A stretch of 64,000 bases of DNA from Nereocystis luetkeana (GCA_031213475.1 JARUPZ010000027.1:744001-808000); one strand, 5' to 3'; positions 46,621 to 57,982 are shown, numbered from the stretch's first letter. The notes: generated by a model from the sequence alone, not told the origin. Translations and numbers: made by a program.

Positions 46621-47859
46621 TATAGCACGCGTCGAGAGACTTTCAAACAACGAGAAGATAAAATGAAATGTTCCAAGTAATATCTCCAAACCGAGGCATA
46701 TATACTATTAATACTACCAAAAACTCATTATAAATATGATACTATCTATGACGGAATGTCTTGGCCAATCAGCGCTGCCGATATATAAGGTGTTTTCTGT
46801 GGTGGGTTTTCCCTATGCCGTCAACTGGCGCGAAACATCCCGGTATACCGTTTTCTCGATAATGTCCAATAGGACATGAACATAATTCCCGAAGTCGAGA
46901 CTGACTTGACACCTGGGGAATACTAGTTGTACTTTTTAAAGTACACCGATGAATACTATTTATATCATACGTACCACCGTTTTTTTGTGCTGTTGTTGCC
47001 TTCTGGCGATGTACTTATTTGTACGTACGAGGAAGTGTGGTGCATGTAGCGCCTGGGCCACTCGATGTGCCTCCTGAAAACGGCCGTCTTTCTTTCTAAG
47101 AATCCTGATCAAACCACCGACGAGCGCAGACAGACGGCCGGACCTCCAATAACCGCACGCAAAGCGAACGGACAAATCCAAGACGGAGACAAACAAACGC
47201 CTGCTTCTATCGTACTGCTGCTGCTGCTGCTGCTGCTGAAAGTCAGCGCGGGAGAGGGGGGGAAAAAAAAAACATCTGCTTCTATTTTACTGCTGCTGCT
47301 GCCGTTGCTGCAGTCATACAAGAGAAAAGAGAGAGAGAGAGCAAAACGATCGATGGGCTGCCTCCTCCACGAAGAGAAAAACACAAAACAGGTACGTACG
47401 AGTAGACCGCTGCTATAAGACCACCGCTATAAGACTGCTGCTGTAAGACTGCTGCTGTCGTAGAAAGGCCCCCACTCGGACCGCTATATTTACACTCAGG
47501 AGGGGACAGCTTCGAGAATCGAGAGGCGACGGTCGACGAAACTTTCGAGACGTCGCGAGCCGGGCAGGTCGAGCCAGATTAGGCCGAGCAAGGACGGCCG
47601 GGAGCAATAGTTAGCCCCTTGAGGTGACACAGACGAGCCTTCCTCTTACCTCTGCGTTGAGGGGTGGGTCCGCTCTAGGGGTACATCCGCCGTGAAGGGG
47701 TTGGATTTGCTATAATGCTAAGCAGAACTAACGCTGGCGCAACTTCCCCATCCCCCCCCCCCGCTGTCAAACAAAGACTCCTACAACATTGAAACAAGCA
47801 CGCAAAAACACCAAAACAACCAAGAGGATGTAATGCGACGCGTCACCGATCCCGCTGTT
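46621..47859. other. No recognised gene
   Basis: CTG/GCT runs (47217-47237, 47290-47310) and a short ATAAGACTGCTGCTG repeat near 47420-47455. Confidence 0.4.
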
Positions 47860-48300
47860 CTCCCAGCCAAGCAAACGTTGGCATCCAACCAGCGAATACC
47901 ATTCGGCGACAGCCAATCGCTTACAGGCAAACGAGCAGTAGCTGCCAATCAGCCAAACAGTGACAGCCAATTGGTGACACCCAGTCAGCGACAGCCAATC
48001 GGTGAGAGCTACTCGTAACCAGCGCAGCCCAACTAGCGACAGCCAACCAGCAACAACCAGTGACAGCCAATCAGTGATATCCAGTCAGAGACAGCCAATC
48101 GGTGAACGCCAATCAGTGCCCGCCAATCAAACAGCCACTGACACAGCCAACCAAAAACTGGCAGCCAATCAAACGATCAGCCAAAAACTGGCAGCCAATC
48201 AAACAGCCAATTAAAAACTGGCAGCTAATCACTAGGCAGCCAACCGAACTCTGACAGCCAGTGTTGTTTGTTTGACAAACAGTTAAAAATAGCACGCTAT
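47860..48300. repeat. CAGCCAATC minisatellite 3' of gene 2
   Basis: About 30 irregular units built on GACAGCCAATCAGTG or AACTGGCAGCCAATCAAAC. Lies just past the gene 2 stop codon. Confidence 0.85.
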
Positions 48301-48369
48301 GGCCAATCAAAACAGCACACCAGACCAAAACACCGCGCGGAGTCAGCCAATCAAAAACGTTGCCGCCCA

Positions 48370-48675
48370 TCAAACGATCGAAGAGCCAAAAACGGCTACC
48401 CCTACCACCGCAATCAGAGAGAAAAAAAATGTCGCAGCTAGACGCGCCCCCGGCATTGCCCTTGTTGCCGCCCCCTCATCTCCAGCGCCGTCTACCCCAG
48501 CGACTGGAGCACGAGTTGCCTGCACGCTAGGGGAGGGGGGGGGCGTAAACCCCGCCCCGTTACACGAGACGGTGACAGTCTGGTTCGCCACCTCCGAGCC
48601 GCAGCCGTCGCACTCCACCACGCTCCAGATGGCGGTCGGAGATATGTCCGCAGGGTGACTTGCGCAGTTTTGTGT
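48370..48675 (-). CDS. Gene 2 terminal exon (C4): C module, linker and hydrophobic tail
   Basis: Phase-0 start after CACCCAG, 101 codons plus stop. Opens with the C-module core NCASHPADISPTAIWSVV then ECDGC, followed by VTVSCNGAG, a Pro/Ala/Gly-rich linker, and LAATFFFSLIAVVGVAVFG just before the stop. The tail resembles a GPI-attachment signal or a single C-terminal membrane segment, so the protein is probably tethered outside the cell. The conserved core and in-frame splice from 50271 support this end. Confidence 0.85.
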   Translation of the reverse strand, partial: TQNCASHPADISPTAIWSVVECDGCGSEVANQTVTVSCNGAGFTPPPSPSVQATRAPVAGVDGAGDEGAATRAMPGARLAATFFFSLIAVVGVAVFGSSIV

Positions 48676-48831
48676 CTGGGTGGGGTTTCATCCCAATTTA
48701 GTAGGCATGAAGGGGGGGGGGGGGGGTGGACTCATTATTATGCGTGGCCGTATTCGTATGAGGGTAGGGGGGGTTCACATGTTGGGGAAACAGTTGTAAT
48801 AATTTCCTGGTACCTGTTGATATACTTAGTA

Positions 48832-48855
48832 TACCAGGTACGTACCTGGTGGTGA
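48832..48855. repeat. TACCAGGTA/TACCTGG cluster
   Basis: TACCAGGTACGTACCTGG, one exact 9-mer with a mirrored near-copy. Confidence 0.6.
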
Positions 48856-49139
48856 TATTTTCACAATAAGAGAGCGTGTGCTGTATCGAAAACCTTGACA
48901 ACTTGTAACCAAGCAAATATAACACTGGGCTCTTTTGTACGAGTAACAACATGCATAGTTCAAATAACAGGGGCTGTTATTGGGAGTCTCAAGTCGACGA
49001 GCAGGCCGAAACAAGCAGGCTAACAAGCAAACGAATTTACAAAACGAAGCCATCAAAACAATCCACGCGGTGTGAAAACAAACCAACCCTACGGAGAAAC
49101 GACACAGCAGCAGTCGGCACACACTCCGTACAGTTGCCC

Positions 49140-49400
49140 CCTGCCCCGCGCAACTCATTGAAGCTGTCATCCACATGCAAGAAACTTAACTCCGCCTCAC
49201 AGGCGGTTCTTAGTAGGATGCAGCTCACCCTTCAAGCGACTCGCCGGACACCTCACGGCGCTTCGCGCTTGGTGCAAGCAATTGTCCGCCTGGTCGGTGA
49301 AAACCCGACGTGCTCCGTCCCGGCATCCTAGGGATGCGGAGGTCTACGTGTGGTCATACGACTACGGCCATGCATGAGGTCGAGTACATATCTCCTATCG
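49140..49400 (+). repeat. Dispersed repeat R4 copy
   Basis: Full core TCCGCCTGGTCGGTGAAAAC ... CATACGACTACGGCCATGCA. Serves as the unoccupied reference for the 9-mer insertion at 52787. Confidence 0.8.
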
Positions 49401-49526
49401 AGTACCCCCCCCCCGAACTTTCGCCTAACGTGTGCGCTCGGCTCTCTTTCGGTACCACGTAAAAAAGACAAAACAAAATGGTAAACCAGACTCAGGGACA
49501 AGAGCTAGGCATGTCTTGCAACCATA

Positions 49527-49612
49527 TAGAGCCGAAGTCCCGTTTTCGGGACAAGCCATTCATATTATGAGCAGTATGTTCCCAAAACGGGACTACAGCG
49601 CAAAAAGGGTTG
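49527..49612. mobile_element. MITE2 copy 7, diverged
   Basis: AAGTCCCGTTTTCGGGACAA ... CAAAACGGGACTACAG, ends eroded. Confidence 0.65.
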
Positions 49613-50008
49613 GAAGAGAAAAAACGCCTGCCATGATGGGGGCAGCACTTTATGGACTAAATGTATACGTACTGTGCAAGGCTCACGGGATCTCTCGATG
49701 CCGCTGAGGAACCACCAAGTGTCACTGGGAATATCGTGTTGTGTTTGAAGAAGACCGACTCAAGACCTAGCCCCTGCGAACGTTGCCGACAAAAAATGTC
49801 GGTTCTGCAGCAAAACATATACCGCGTGATTTGAGGGATGGTACCAATTCATGACCGAGTTACAATGGTTGAAAGCAACGAGTCATCTCGCACGGGCTCG
49901 GCACGATTGCACCGGTACTGCTGCTGGGCGCTGACGCTGCTTCAATGGTTGGTAGCACCAACGTGCTTTTGTTTTTGGTCGCTCTCTTCCAACACCCAAA
50001 GCTAGGGT

Positions 50009-50115
50009 TTGACCCTTTTAGGACTGCAGTCTCGTTTTGGGGACAATTGGGGGAAAATTACTTGGAATTTGAGTGGGTTGTCCCCAAAACGGGACTGGAG
50101 TTCTAAAGGGGTTAA
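50009..50115. mobile_element. MITE2 copy 8, variant with 10-bp insert
   Basis: CCCTTTTAGGACTGCAGTCT left, TTCTAAAGGGGTTAA right. Shares GGGGACAATTGGGG with copy 10, so the two form a subfamily. Confidence 0.85.
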
Positions 50116-50270
50116 GCGTAGACTTTTTCTGAAACCCGCTTACTTTTGTGTGATATTCGGAGCTTCTCGAATGAAGAAATTCGTAAAAATTGCAGGCACT
50201 ATATATAAACCCCCACCGCAGCATGCGTCAGTTACAAAAACATCCACCACTACACCAGTGGAAACCTCAC

Positions 50271-50461
50271 CCCGTAGAAGGGGAAGCCCCCGCCGCGCGG
50301 CGTGATGAGCCAGAAGCCGTCTTCGCAGAACTCCAGCCTCCGGTCAACCACCCCTTCCCCCTCCCCCCACCCCTCTCCGTCTCCCTCTCGCTGTTGTGGC
50401 TGGTCAAGTTCAAGGCCCTCGTCTTTTCGCCACCCGGCAGTAAACGCCTCCAGGGCCCATT
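50271..50461 (-). CDS. Gene 2 exon B4
   Basis: 63 codons plus 2 bases, phase 1-0, between GTGTGCAG and gtgagg. Reads WALEAFTAGWRKDEGLELD, a Glu/Gly-rich insert absent from other B exons, then LEFCEDGFWLITPRGGGFPF and YG. The conserved B core is Cys-x2-Gly-[YF]-Trp followed by Gly-rich and aromatic-Pro-aromatic. Confidence 0.85.
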
Positions 50462-51125
50462 CTGCACACGTAAACAAAACACACACCACAAAACACGCAC
50501 GCGAGCCAACGAATGCACAGAGAGACGATATTACATATTCCACTTCATAAAACGAGAGAAGAGAGTACGTACTTCACATGGCCGCCTGAAGTACAAGGCA
50601 TGCCTCATGAAGTACCATTACGGCCGAAAATATTAGAACCGTTTGCACATTAATATGAACACCAATAGGCTCTTATATTTACGCCCATAGTGGTATAGGA
50701 CATGCCTTCAGTTGGAGCTGGGCAAAGCCGGAGTTCTGGAGCCGGTTCTCCGCGGGGGCGAGTGTTAACCGCAGTACAAGAGTTGCTGTCATTACATGCA
50801 GTCAACCACAGCCCGACCGCAAAAGCACACGCAGCAGAGTCGAACTAAACAAAAAATCTCCCCGGCCCCTTTTTACTCCCATCTTACTGAAAAAATGTAT
50901 CCCACACTGAATCCGAGTACGTACAAACACGTGGGTTCGGTTCTATAAGGGAAATCGCGTCACAGCTAACCGCTCTCCTCGCTGTCCTCCCCCACCTCCA
51001 CCTCGGAAGGGATGCGTGGTTAATATGCTCAAGTGACTAAGGCGTTCAACAAATCGATCTGCCCTAAACGCCGCCTGGCACAGACAACCCCCTGCTCCAC
51101 CCGGCCTAGTGTATCAATAACTCAC

Positions 51126-51350
51126 CAAGTTCCTCGCTGCGCCGCTCCCCTCCCCCCCGGGCATAATCGCCGTCTGGGGCAGACAAACCCCTGCGGAAAC
51201 GGTTGCGGTTCACCGGCTTCCCGGCGTAAAACGCCCAATACATGTTCCAAACCCCGTTGTTGCTGAAGAAATCGCCCCGGTTACCCTGGGTACCCCGCTC
51301 CTTGTAAACGCCTGCTGCGGGGCCGGTGACGTACACGACCCCGCAGTTTG
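51126..51350 (-). CDS. Gene 2 exon A4
   Basis: 225 nt, phase 1-1 (acceptor TTGTGCAG, donor gtgagt). Reads NCGVVYVTGPAAGVYKERG, NRGDFFSNNGVWNMYWAFYA then a basic and Gly-rich end. The A pattern is C-x(3)-V-x-VTG ... G-x-Y ... N-R-x-x-FF ... aromatic cluster. Longer at its C-terminal side than A2 and A3 (74 against 62 codons). Confidence 0.85.
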
Positions 51351-51394
51351 CTGCACAAATCATGGAGCAAACATTGCACGAAATTGAACAAGGC

Positions 51395-51600
51395 GGTGAG
51401 GGGTCTGGGGTGGGGTGATGTGGGTTGGGTTGGGGAGGCGTGGAGTGGGTGGATAGGAGGGTGGTGGGTGGGTGTAACAGCGAACGGGAGTTCCGCAGCA
51501 AATTGCGGTGGGGTGGGGTGGGGTGGGGTGGAGTGGGTGGATCGGGGGGGTGGTGGGTGGGTGTAAAAACGAACGGGAGTTCCACAGCAAGGCCAGTACG
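51395..51600. repeat. G-rich duplicated tract in gene 2 intron
   Basis: Two copies of about 100 bp containing (GGGGT)n and CGAACGGGAGTTCC. On the transcribed minus strand it is a C-rich tract just upstream of exon A4. Confidence 0.75.
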
Positions 51601-52214
51601 GCGGTACGCTGTCTTTCAAGCGTTCAGCTCAGTCGGAAACAGGGGATAGCCCGCCCCAACCCTGTCCCCAGGAAAACCTCACTCGGAGACTAAAAAATCG
51701 ACCACCGAAGTCCCGCGTAGGTATCGAAAGAGAACGAGCCAATCACTACTACCGTCGATGTCGAACATCGACGACAAACCGAAAAGTCAACATCGATTCA
51801 ATCTCTGAACCGTAGGCACGACAGTAGAATGTATACGGGTACTCGTGGTGCGGCAGTCTTTCGGCTTTCGCGAAGCCACGGCGTCTCAGAGCAGTCACTT
51901 CTGCCACGTGCAGGCCTACACCACGTGCGTAGCGCAACAAAACCGTCTTCTCCCTTGACCTAGGTACGTTGTCTCGTAGACGCCGCCGATTGATATCGCT
52001 ACCGCTATAAAAATCATTCTGTCCAGGGAATTAATGAACATTTCAATAAAATACGAACATGCAAAGTGTCCTTACACTCAGAGACGAAGCTGTACGTACG
52101 TACATCGAAAGCAGGAGCCCTCTAGCTCCCTCGAAACTAATGCAGCAGTGCTTCTTTTTCCACGAAACCCTAAAGCTAAAACAGGCCACCATGCCACCAT
52201 GCCACCATCCTCAC

Positions 52215-52398
52215 ATTGCCCGCCAGGAAGGGGAGAAGGTGTCGGCGCCCCCGACCCCGCCGCGGCTCCCTCATGATCCGCGCACACGATGGTTGGCGTG
52301 ACGAATGAAGGAGTGTCTTGCACCCCGCACGTCTCACACGAGACAACGAGCCACGTGACTGCGCGAATGTCGGCGGGGTGCTGAGCGCAGTCGGGTGC
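52215..52398 (-). CDS. Gene 2 exon C3
   Basis: 61 codons plus 1 base, phase 0-1 (acceptor CGCCAG, donor gtgagg). Reads APDCAQHPADIRAVTWLVVS, CETCG ... VTPTIVCADHEG, then a Gly/Pro-rich end. Core C-A-x-[HY]-P-x-x-I, Trp, C-x2-C and a fourth Cys all conserved. The Cys/His set could form disulfides or bind metal; undecided. Confidence 0.85.
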
Positions 52399-52509
52399 CT
52401 GGCGGGGGGGGGGGGGGGTTCCGGAAGAGGGCCGGGGGGGGAGGGGGAGGGGCGGGGCGGGGGGTGAGGACCGAGGCAGGACGGCTGTGATGGTGTGTGG
52501 GGGGGTGTA

Positions 52510-52930
52510 CTGATGTCATGCATGGCCGTAGTCGTATGACCATGGACCCTCGCATCCCTATATAGGGGTGGGGGGGTGTAACCATGCCATGCATGGCCGT
52601 AGTCGTATGACCATGGACCCTCGCGTCCCTACAGGTACGGAGCACGCACATCGGGTTATCACCGACTAGGCGGACATCTGCTCATACCAAGCGCGAAGCA
52701 ACGTGAAGGGTTTGGCGCGTCTCATGAAAGGGCGAGCTGCGTCCTACTGTGGACTAAGAACCACTTGTGAGGAGGACTTTCTTGCATACCAGGTACCAGG
52801 TATGTAGACAGCGTCGAATAAATCGATTTGTTCTCTGGTGTGGCCACTTCCAGAGACAGCAATGGGCATACCACCGGTATGTAACTGCCTAGGGGGTGCC
52901 TTTCCATATACCAGGTACATACACTAGGTC
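52510..52930 (-). repeat. Dispersed repeat R4, minus-strand copy with duplicated end
   Basis: The ATGCATGGCCGTAGTCGTAT end is present twice (52519 and 52592). Contains a tandem pair of TACCAGGTA at 52787/52794 that other copies lack. Confidence 0.8.
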
Positions 52931-52957
52931 GTGAACATAATTCCTTTTTGTGCCGAG

Positions 52958-53054
52958 TTAACCCTTTTAGAACCGCAGTCCCGTTTTGGGGGCAAACCAT
53001 TCTAACTTCAAGTAGTTTGTCCCCAAAACGGGACTGCGGTTCTAAAGGGGTTAA
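52958..53054. mobile_element. MITE2 copy 9
   Basis: Intact TTAA on both sides, TIR CCCTTTTAGAACCGCAGTCC / complement. Confidence 0.9.
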
Positions 53055-53529
53055 GGTTCTCCACCCTGCACTAGATATCGGAGTCGACCACCAGCCATGA
53101 CGACCGCCATAAGAGAAGACGGTACCCTGGTCGTCTAGCTGTCGCAGTGATTGGCGTGTGTTACAGCGTCATTGCCAACCGACTCCAACCTAACCTATAA
53201 TATTTATACATGTATATAACAACTAGCCAGGGGGGGGGGGGGGGGTATACAGGGGGGGGTACCGATACGAGCCCACATCATTACCGTACGCCAGAAGTGT
53301 AGTATCGTCTTAGAGATAAACCACATATCGACTATTCAATATAGACCAGGTAGATACCACTATCACACGGGTGATAAGATAGCATACCCCCTGGGACCAA
53401 TTTCCGAGTGGAGAAAGCACACACAACCAAAGAAGGCGGCGTCTGGGAAGATCTCGCCGAGATCTCTTCATAACAGACCAATCGCTCGGCAATTGCACCT
53501 CCCCGTTGCCGAGGACATCGTCTGAGGGA

Positions 53530-53850
53530 GTGTGTTATCCTATCACCCAGTGTGATAGTGATATACGGTGTGTTTCCCTATCACCCAGTGAGTTGTACGG
53601 TGTGCTATCTAAATCATACGTGGTATACCATATGTTATCTTATCACACGTGTTACACCGTACCAGGTATGTGATTTTACCACCCAGTGTGTTATACGGTG
53701 GGTTATCTCATCACACGTCACATACCGTATGTTATCCTATCGCCCAGTGTGTAATACGGCGTGTTATATTATCACACGTGAGCTATATATGGTGTGTTAT
53801 ATTATCACCCAAGTGTGTTATACGGCGTAATATCTTATCACACGTGTGAT
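53530..53850. repeat. ACGGTGTGTTAT / TATCACACGTG minisatellite
   Basis: About 40-bp irregular units alternating TATCACCCAGTGTG and TATCACACGTG with palindromic cores. Sits within the intron after exon B3. Confidence 0.8.
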
Positions 53851-53897
53851 ATAGTACCAGAGTACGAGTCGTCGTCCATCGTCCTTGGCCCACTTAC

Positions 53898-53989
53898 CCC
53901 AAACACCGGGTAGCCAATAGTTCCGACCGGTGCCATGATCCAGTATCCAGACGTACACACCGCCAGACTTCGCGTCGCTACCGCGGCAC
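53898..53989 (-). CDS. Gene 2 exon B3
   Basis: 30 codons plus 2 bases, phase 1-0 (acceptor CTTTCAG, donor gtaagt). Reads AAVATRSLAVCTSGYWIMAP then VGTIGYPVFG: the shortest B exon but with the full Cys-Gly-Tyr-Trp and Tyr-Pro core. Confidence 0.85.
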
Positions 53990-53998
53990 CTGAAAGAG

Positions 53999-55424
53999 CG
54001 GACGCCATGGCTGCCACGTACGAGTAAACGTACGAGTAGCAGAGTGACGAGGAGAAGGGTAAAAAAAAAAAAAAAAACAAGCGGCGGGATAAGTGTCGTT
54101 TGGGCTTCGACATGTACCGTTCAGCTGTAGGCTGAACGTTGCGGCGGAAAATGAGCCGCTTGGCGCTCGGGATCGACGGCTGCGCTGACCATTGCGGCGG
54201 GATACGTGTTTCGTGTTAGACATCGGCTGTTGAGTCGTGTATAAAAGGTGCAGCGGAATACATCCCGTTTGTCATTCGGGGTCGGTTGCTTGGCTACAAG
54301 CTATTGGCGACGCTGATCGTCGTCGATTTATGGTGGCGCGCGTGAGTCGGTCGACTCCGAGGTTGCGCCAATGATAAAATATAAATTGGCATGTGCGGCG
54401 GAACCGCTGCCGATTGGGGGTATCGAACGTATAATACCCACGCGACACGCCTGTCGTCTGCGCTATAGCACAAATTGTATTTCATTGTACTGTAACATAT
54501 CGCCACGGTTAGGTAGAATCACAGCCGAGGTGAACGAAAAAAGACGCGGTGGCGCAGGATGGTGTCTCCTTGCAGTCGAGTCTCGATGGCAGCCTCATGC
54601 GGACGCGATTGATAGACAGACTACTATTTTAAATACGAATAGTATAACAAATACTTGCATGTTGGATGCCCTCTCCCCCCCCCTCCCAAACCGATCACAA
54701 GGCAACCAACGACATCGAAACGCATGGTCGAAGCTATAGCACAACCAGACGAACGGATGAACACGCAACATATGTATGTAACTCCTGTACTGCAGTACCA
54801 GGCATGCCGCACGGGCGATCGACCGACGTGACATATCGTGTATTACGATATTATGACAAGCATTGCCGAGCTGAGTTCCGAATATCCAATTCGGTCGTAC
54901 TCACAAGCAATAATTATGTGACAACTGACGCACGAACAACTCTCCAAGATAACATCGGGTTTGTTGTTGGAGAACGAACGCACGCTCATACGCCTGAAAA
55001 AAAAAAAAACGTTGTGGCCAAGAGAACTATCGTGTACCAGTAGATACAGCAGTACTTAACATTACGACGACGAGCATGCGCCGGAGCAGAGATTGCATAC
55101 TTTCTTCCCCTTTTGTTTCCCTCTTAAGGTTCATTCTTATCGGAGAGCGTTTTTTCCATAATTTCCAAAGGTTGGACATAATTGGAGATATGTATCAATA
55201 TACGGAGGCGTTCTGTCACTATCCGTGAATTTCTCCAGAACCAAAAATATCAAGTTCGTTAACCTTCCGATATTTGGAAGAAAAAAAACAGGAAAATATG
55301 GAAGATTGAAAAATTGCGCGAAAACAACGTCGAAAAATTGGACAAAAAACTCTCCGATATGAATGACCCTAACAACGCCATTTTTTTTTTCATCCTTCTT
55401 TGTCTCTCCCTACTATTAAAATTA
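53999..55424. other. Gene 2 intron, no recognised feature
   Basis: Several open frames of 60-125 codons with no motif and no exon-like splice phase match. Confidence 0.4.
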
Positions 55425-55610
55425 ATAGCTGTAACTCAGATCAGGGGTGTCACACAGCAGGCTCTCCTCCTCTCTACCCCCTCCCCACTACGGTTCGTGC
55501 CTTGGAAGGCATTTTTATCGCCTTTGACAGAACACTCCGGCCTTTCTTTTTCTTCCCTCCTTAACTCGCGTCTTACTGCGCAGCTGCACGGGTCTAAGGC
55601 ACTGCAAACC
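55425..55610 (-). repeat. Diverged relative of the SINE S body
   Basis: GTAACTCAGATCAGGGGTGT, CACTACGGTTCGTGCCTTGG, TCTTCCCTCCTTAACTCGCG follow the order of the SINE body in minus orientation. Confidence 0.55.
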
Positions 55611-55675
55611 GTAACTGTCAGGCGACAAAGCAGCTATTAATAGCTATTCACAGCGCCGTGGGCGTTCTTTCTCAC

Positions 55676-55864
55676 CATCCCCGGGGACAGTACGCCTCTG
55701 TCCGTCCTGGTCTTCGGCGGCCAAGGCTCTGCGCGAGGCGGTGAGCTCGAAGTAGAGGTTGACGGTTCGGTCGCTGTTGAAGAAGTCCAGTTTCCCCCGG
55801 TAGGTGCCGTTGGCGGTGAAGTTGCCACGATAGTCCCCGGTGACCACCAACGTCTCGCACGTGG
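55676..55864 (-). CDS. Gene 2 exon A3
   Basis: 189 nt, phase 1-1 (acceptor TTAAG, donor gtgaga). Reads TCETLVVTGDYRGNFTANGT, YRGKLDFFNSDRTVNLYFEL then a charged end. Same length as A2. A C-terminal donor shared in position with A2 supports duplication of whole modules. Confidence 0.85.
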
Positions 55865-56094
55865 CTTAATTTAAAAGGACAAAACGGACAAAAAAAGACA
55901 AAAAAAAAACAAAAAAACAGAAAAAACAGAAAAAATAAAATACCGCAGAAGCAAACGAAGCACACCACCGTCTCGGAGGTGGGTCAAGTGGTGGTCTCAC
56001 ACAAGATAAAGCTAGAAAAAAACAAACAACCGCAATACGTACTTGTACAAGGTAAAATATGCAAACAAAACTACAATACCAAATACGCCGCAAA

Positions 56095-56580
56095 ACGGTT
56101 ACAACCCCGTCACAAAACCGTTACAAAACGGTTACAAAGCTGGAGAAAAACGGCCACGAACCGTTCATACGAGCTGGCGATACACCAACCACAATCCGGT
56201 CTTCCACATCGGTTAACCCTTTTAGGACTGCAGTCTCGTTTTGGGGACAATTGGGGGCAAATTACTTGGAATTTGAGTGGCTTGTCCCCAAGACGGGACT
56301 GGAGTTCTAAAGACACCGCCAATAAACCGGCTAAACAAGGGTGACAAAAAGGATTACAAAATGGTCACAGCAAGGTTCCAAGCCGGTCTCAAAACAACCA
56401 CAAAACATACACAAAAACGGTTACAAAACGGTTTCAAAAACGGCTTTCAAAACTAAAAAGCCTTACAAAACGAATACAACACGGTCACGAGACCGGTTAG
56501 ACAACGGCTACGAAGCAGTTGCACAACGGTCACCAACCGGCCAAAACGGCTTACAAGACGGTTACAACACGGTTACAAAG
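56095..56580. repeat. ACGGTTACAAA minisatellite in gene 2 intron
   Basis: About 10-12-bp units (ACGGTTACAAA, ACGGTCACGA) spread over 480 bp and interrupted by a MITE2. Ends just before exon C2b. Confidence 0.8.
56213..56311. mobile_element. MITE2 copy 10
   Basis: Subfamily with GGGGACAATTGGGG. The right TTAA is lost. Confidence 0.8.
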
Positions 56581-56590
56581 AAAAACTCAC

Positions 56591-56735
56591 AAGAGACGGA
56601 GGCCACTGGCGAAGGCGTAACACCCCCTGGTTCAACGGCCCCTACAGGGGACGGCGTCAGCCAGCTCCCCCCCCTTTTGATATTCTCAGGCGCACCCGTA
56701 CACGTAGCAGCTGGCTTGGGAGTAGCAGTCACCAC
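56591..56735 (-). CDS. Gene 2 exon C2b
   Basis: 48 codons plus 1 base, phase 0-1 (acceptor AATTAG, donor gtgagt). Reads VVTATPKPAATCTGAPENIK, then a Pro/Gly/Val-rich end. It matches the second half of other C exons (VTPTIVCADHEG in C3) and supplies the phase-1 donor that exon C2a lacks. The weak acceptor makes the upstream edge less certain than others. Confidence 0.7.
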
Positions 56736-56769
56736 CTAATTAATAGCGAAAAAATACCGTCAAACGCGA

Positions 56770-57150
56770 GGTGCTTGATATTTTGCATTGCACATATCGA
56801 TCGAATAGATCAGATAGATCAAACAGATCAGACATATCAGATGGATCACATAGGTCAGACAGATCCGATAGATCAGATATATCAGACAGAACAGACAGAA
56901 CGGTTAGATCAAATAGATACGATAGATCATCAGATAGATCAAATATATCAGTTGGACCACAACCCGCGGTCATGAAATGTCGTGCAGAATCTGTGTAGTA
57001 CAGATCCAGCCCAAGAAAATTGAGCTTTATCATGCAGACTATACGGCTCCCACCCGGCAACATGATCTAGATCATACAGATCATACATATCATACATATC
57101 ATAAACAGATGATCTATCTATCTATCTGCCCTGAATGATCTAGATGGTGA
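56770..57150 (-). repeat. GATC-word dispersed repeat, copy 5
   Basis: A long run of CAGATAGATCA-like words (56800-56960), then the family core inverted (CCCACCCGGCAACATGATCT, TATCTGCCCTGAATGATCTA). Confidence 0.75.
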
Positions 57151-57544
57151 ACATGGGGAAAATATCTACCCTACTTAGGTGTGCAATGTCGCAAGTCCTT
57201 GAGATTTTCAGCAACCGCCTCAGAACTAACTACTCGACATTAGAGTGCGATAGGGTTTGCACTACTGTACATAGTAAAAGCGTCAGGGCACTAGAGTGGG
57301 AAACGTTTAGCTTTAGTGAAGGCAATAGTGCGGGGGGGTGGCGGGGATGGGAGGGGGGATAGGGGTGGAGCGGGAGGGGAGGGGGTTGGGTGGGGATGGT
57401 AGGTCTTCCCAAAATGTAAGAAGCAACGAACGTGTCCAACCACAAGAGGTAAAGACAGGCCAAAAACTGGTATGAATACGTATCGGTACAGCCATCGGTG
57501 GTGGCATGATTTGTATGCTTTCCGGCCACGGTTCGAAGAGCGGA

Positions 57545-57770
57545 AACAGAGCACACAGCTTTTGCATCGCCACCGGGAACTGAAAGTCAAGGCTAGCCAG
57601 TCAAGGATGAGCCCAAAGCTAAGGACAAGACTTGAGCTTTTGGATCGCCGCCGGCAACTGAAAGTCACAAGGCCAGCTATTGATAGTGAAGGTCCAAGAT
57701 CCATCCCAAGGTCAAGACTTGAGCTTTTGCATCGCCGCCGGCAACCGAAAGTCAAGGCCAGCTAGCCAAG
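57545..57770. repeat. Imperfect tandem repeat in gene 2 intron
   Basis: GACTTGAGCTTTTGCATCGC, CGCCGGCAACTGAAAGTCAA occurs three times at about 85-90 bp spacing, with GGCCAGC joints. Confidence 0.8.
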
Positions 57771-57873
57771 GCTATAAGACCAGCCCTAAGGTCAAGACTT
57801 GAGGCTACCACAAGAGAAGCCGCAGTGGAAAAGGCGCTGCGCTGCTCCGAAAGGTACAGAGCACGTTACACAT

Positions 57874-57982
57874 TATTACGGGGGACCATGGTTAATAGGA
57901 CCTATGGTACACACAAAAACCTATTCAACTATCTATTTTTACTAACAATATTTGGTCCTATTTACTATGGCCCCCCGTGATA
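57874..57982. mobile_element. MITE1 copy 9
   Basis: TATTACGGGGGACCATGG ... GGCCCCCCGTGATA. Confidence 0.85.

Noticed and set aside
57291..57755. 154-codon minus-strand ORF with repeated Cys-Arg-Arg words
   Set aside because: Translation of an imperfect tandem repeat. No phase-compatible splice sites with gene 2 exons.
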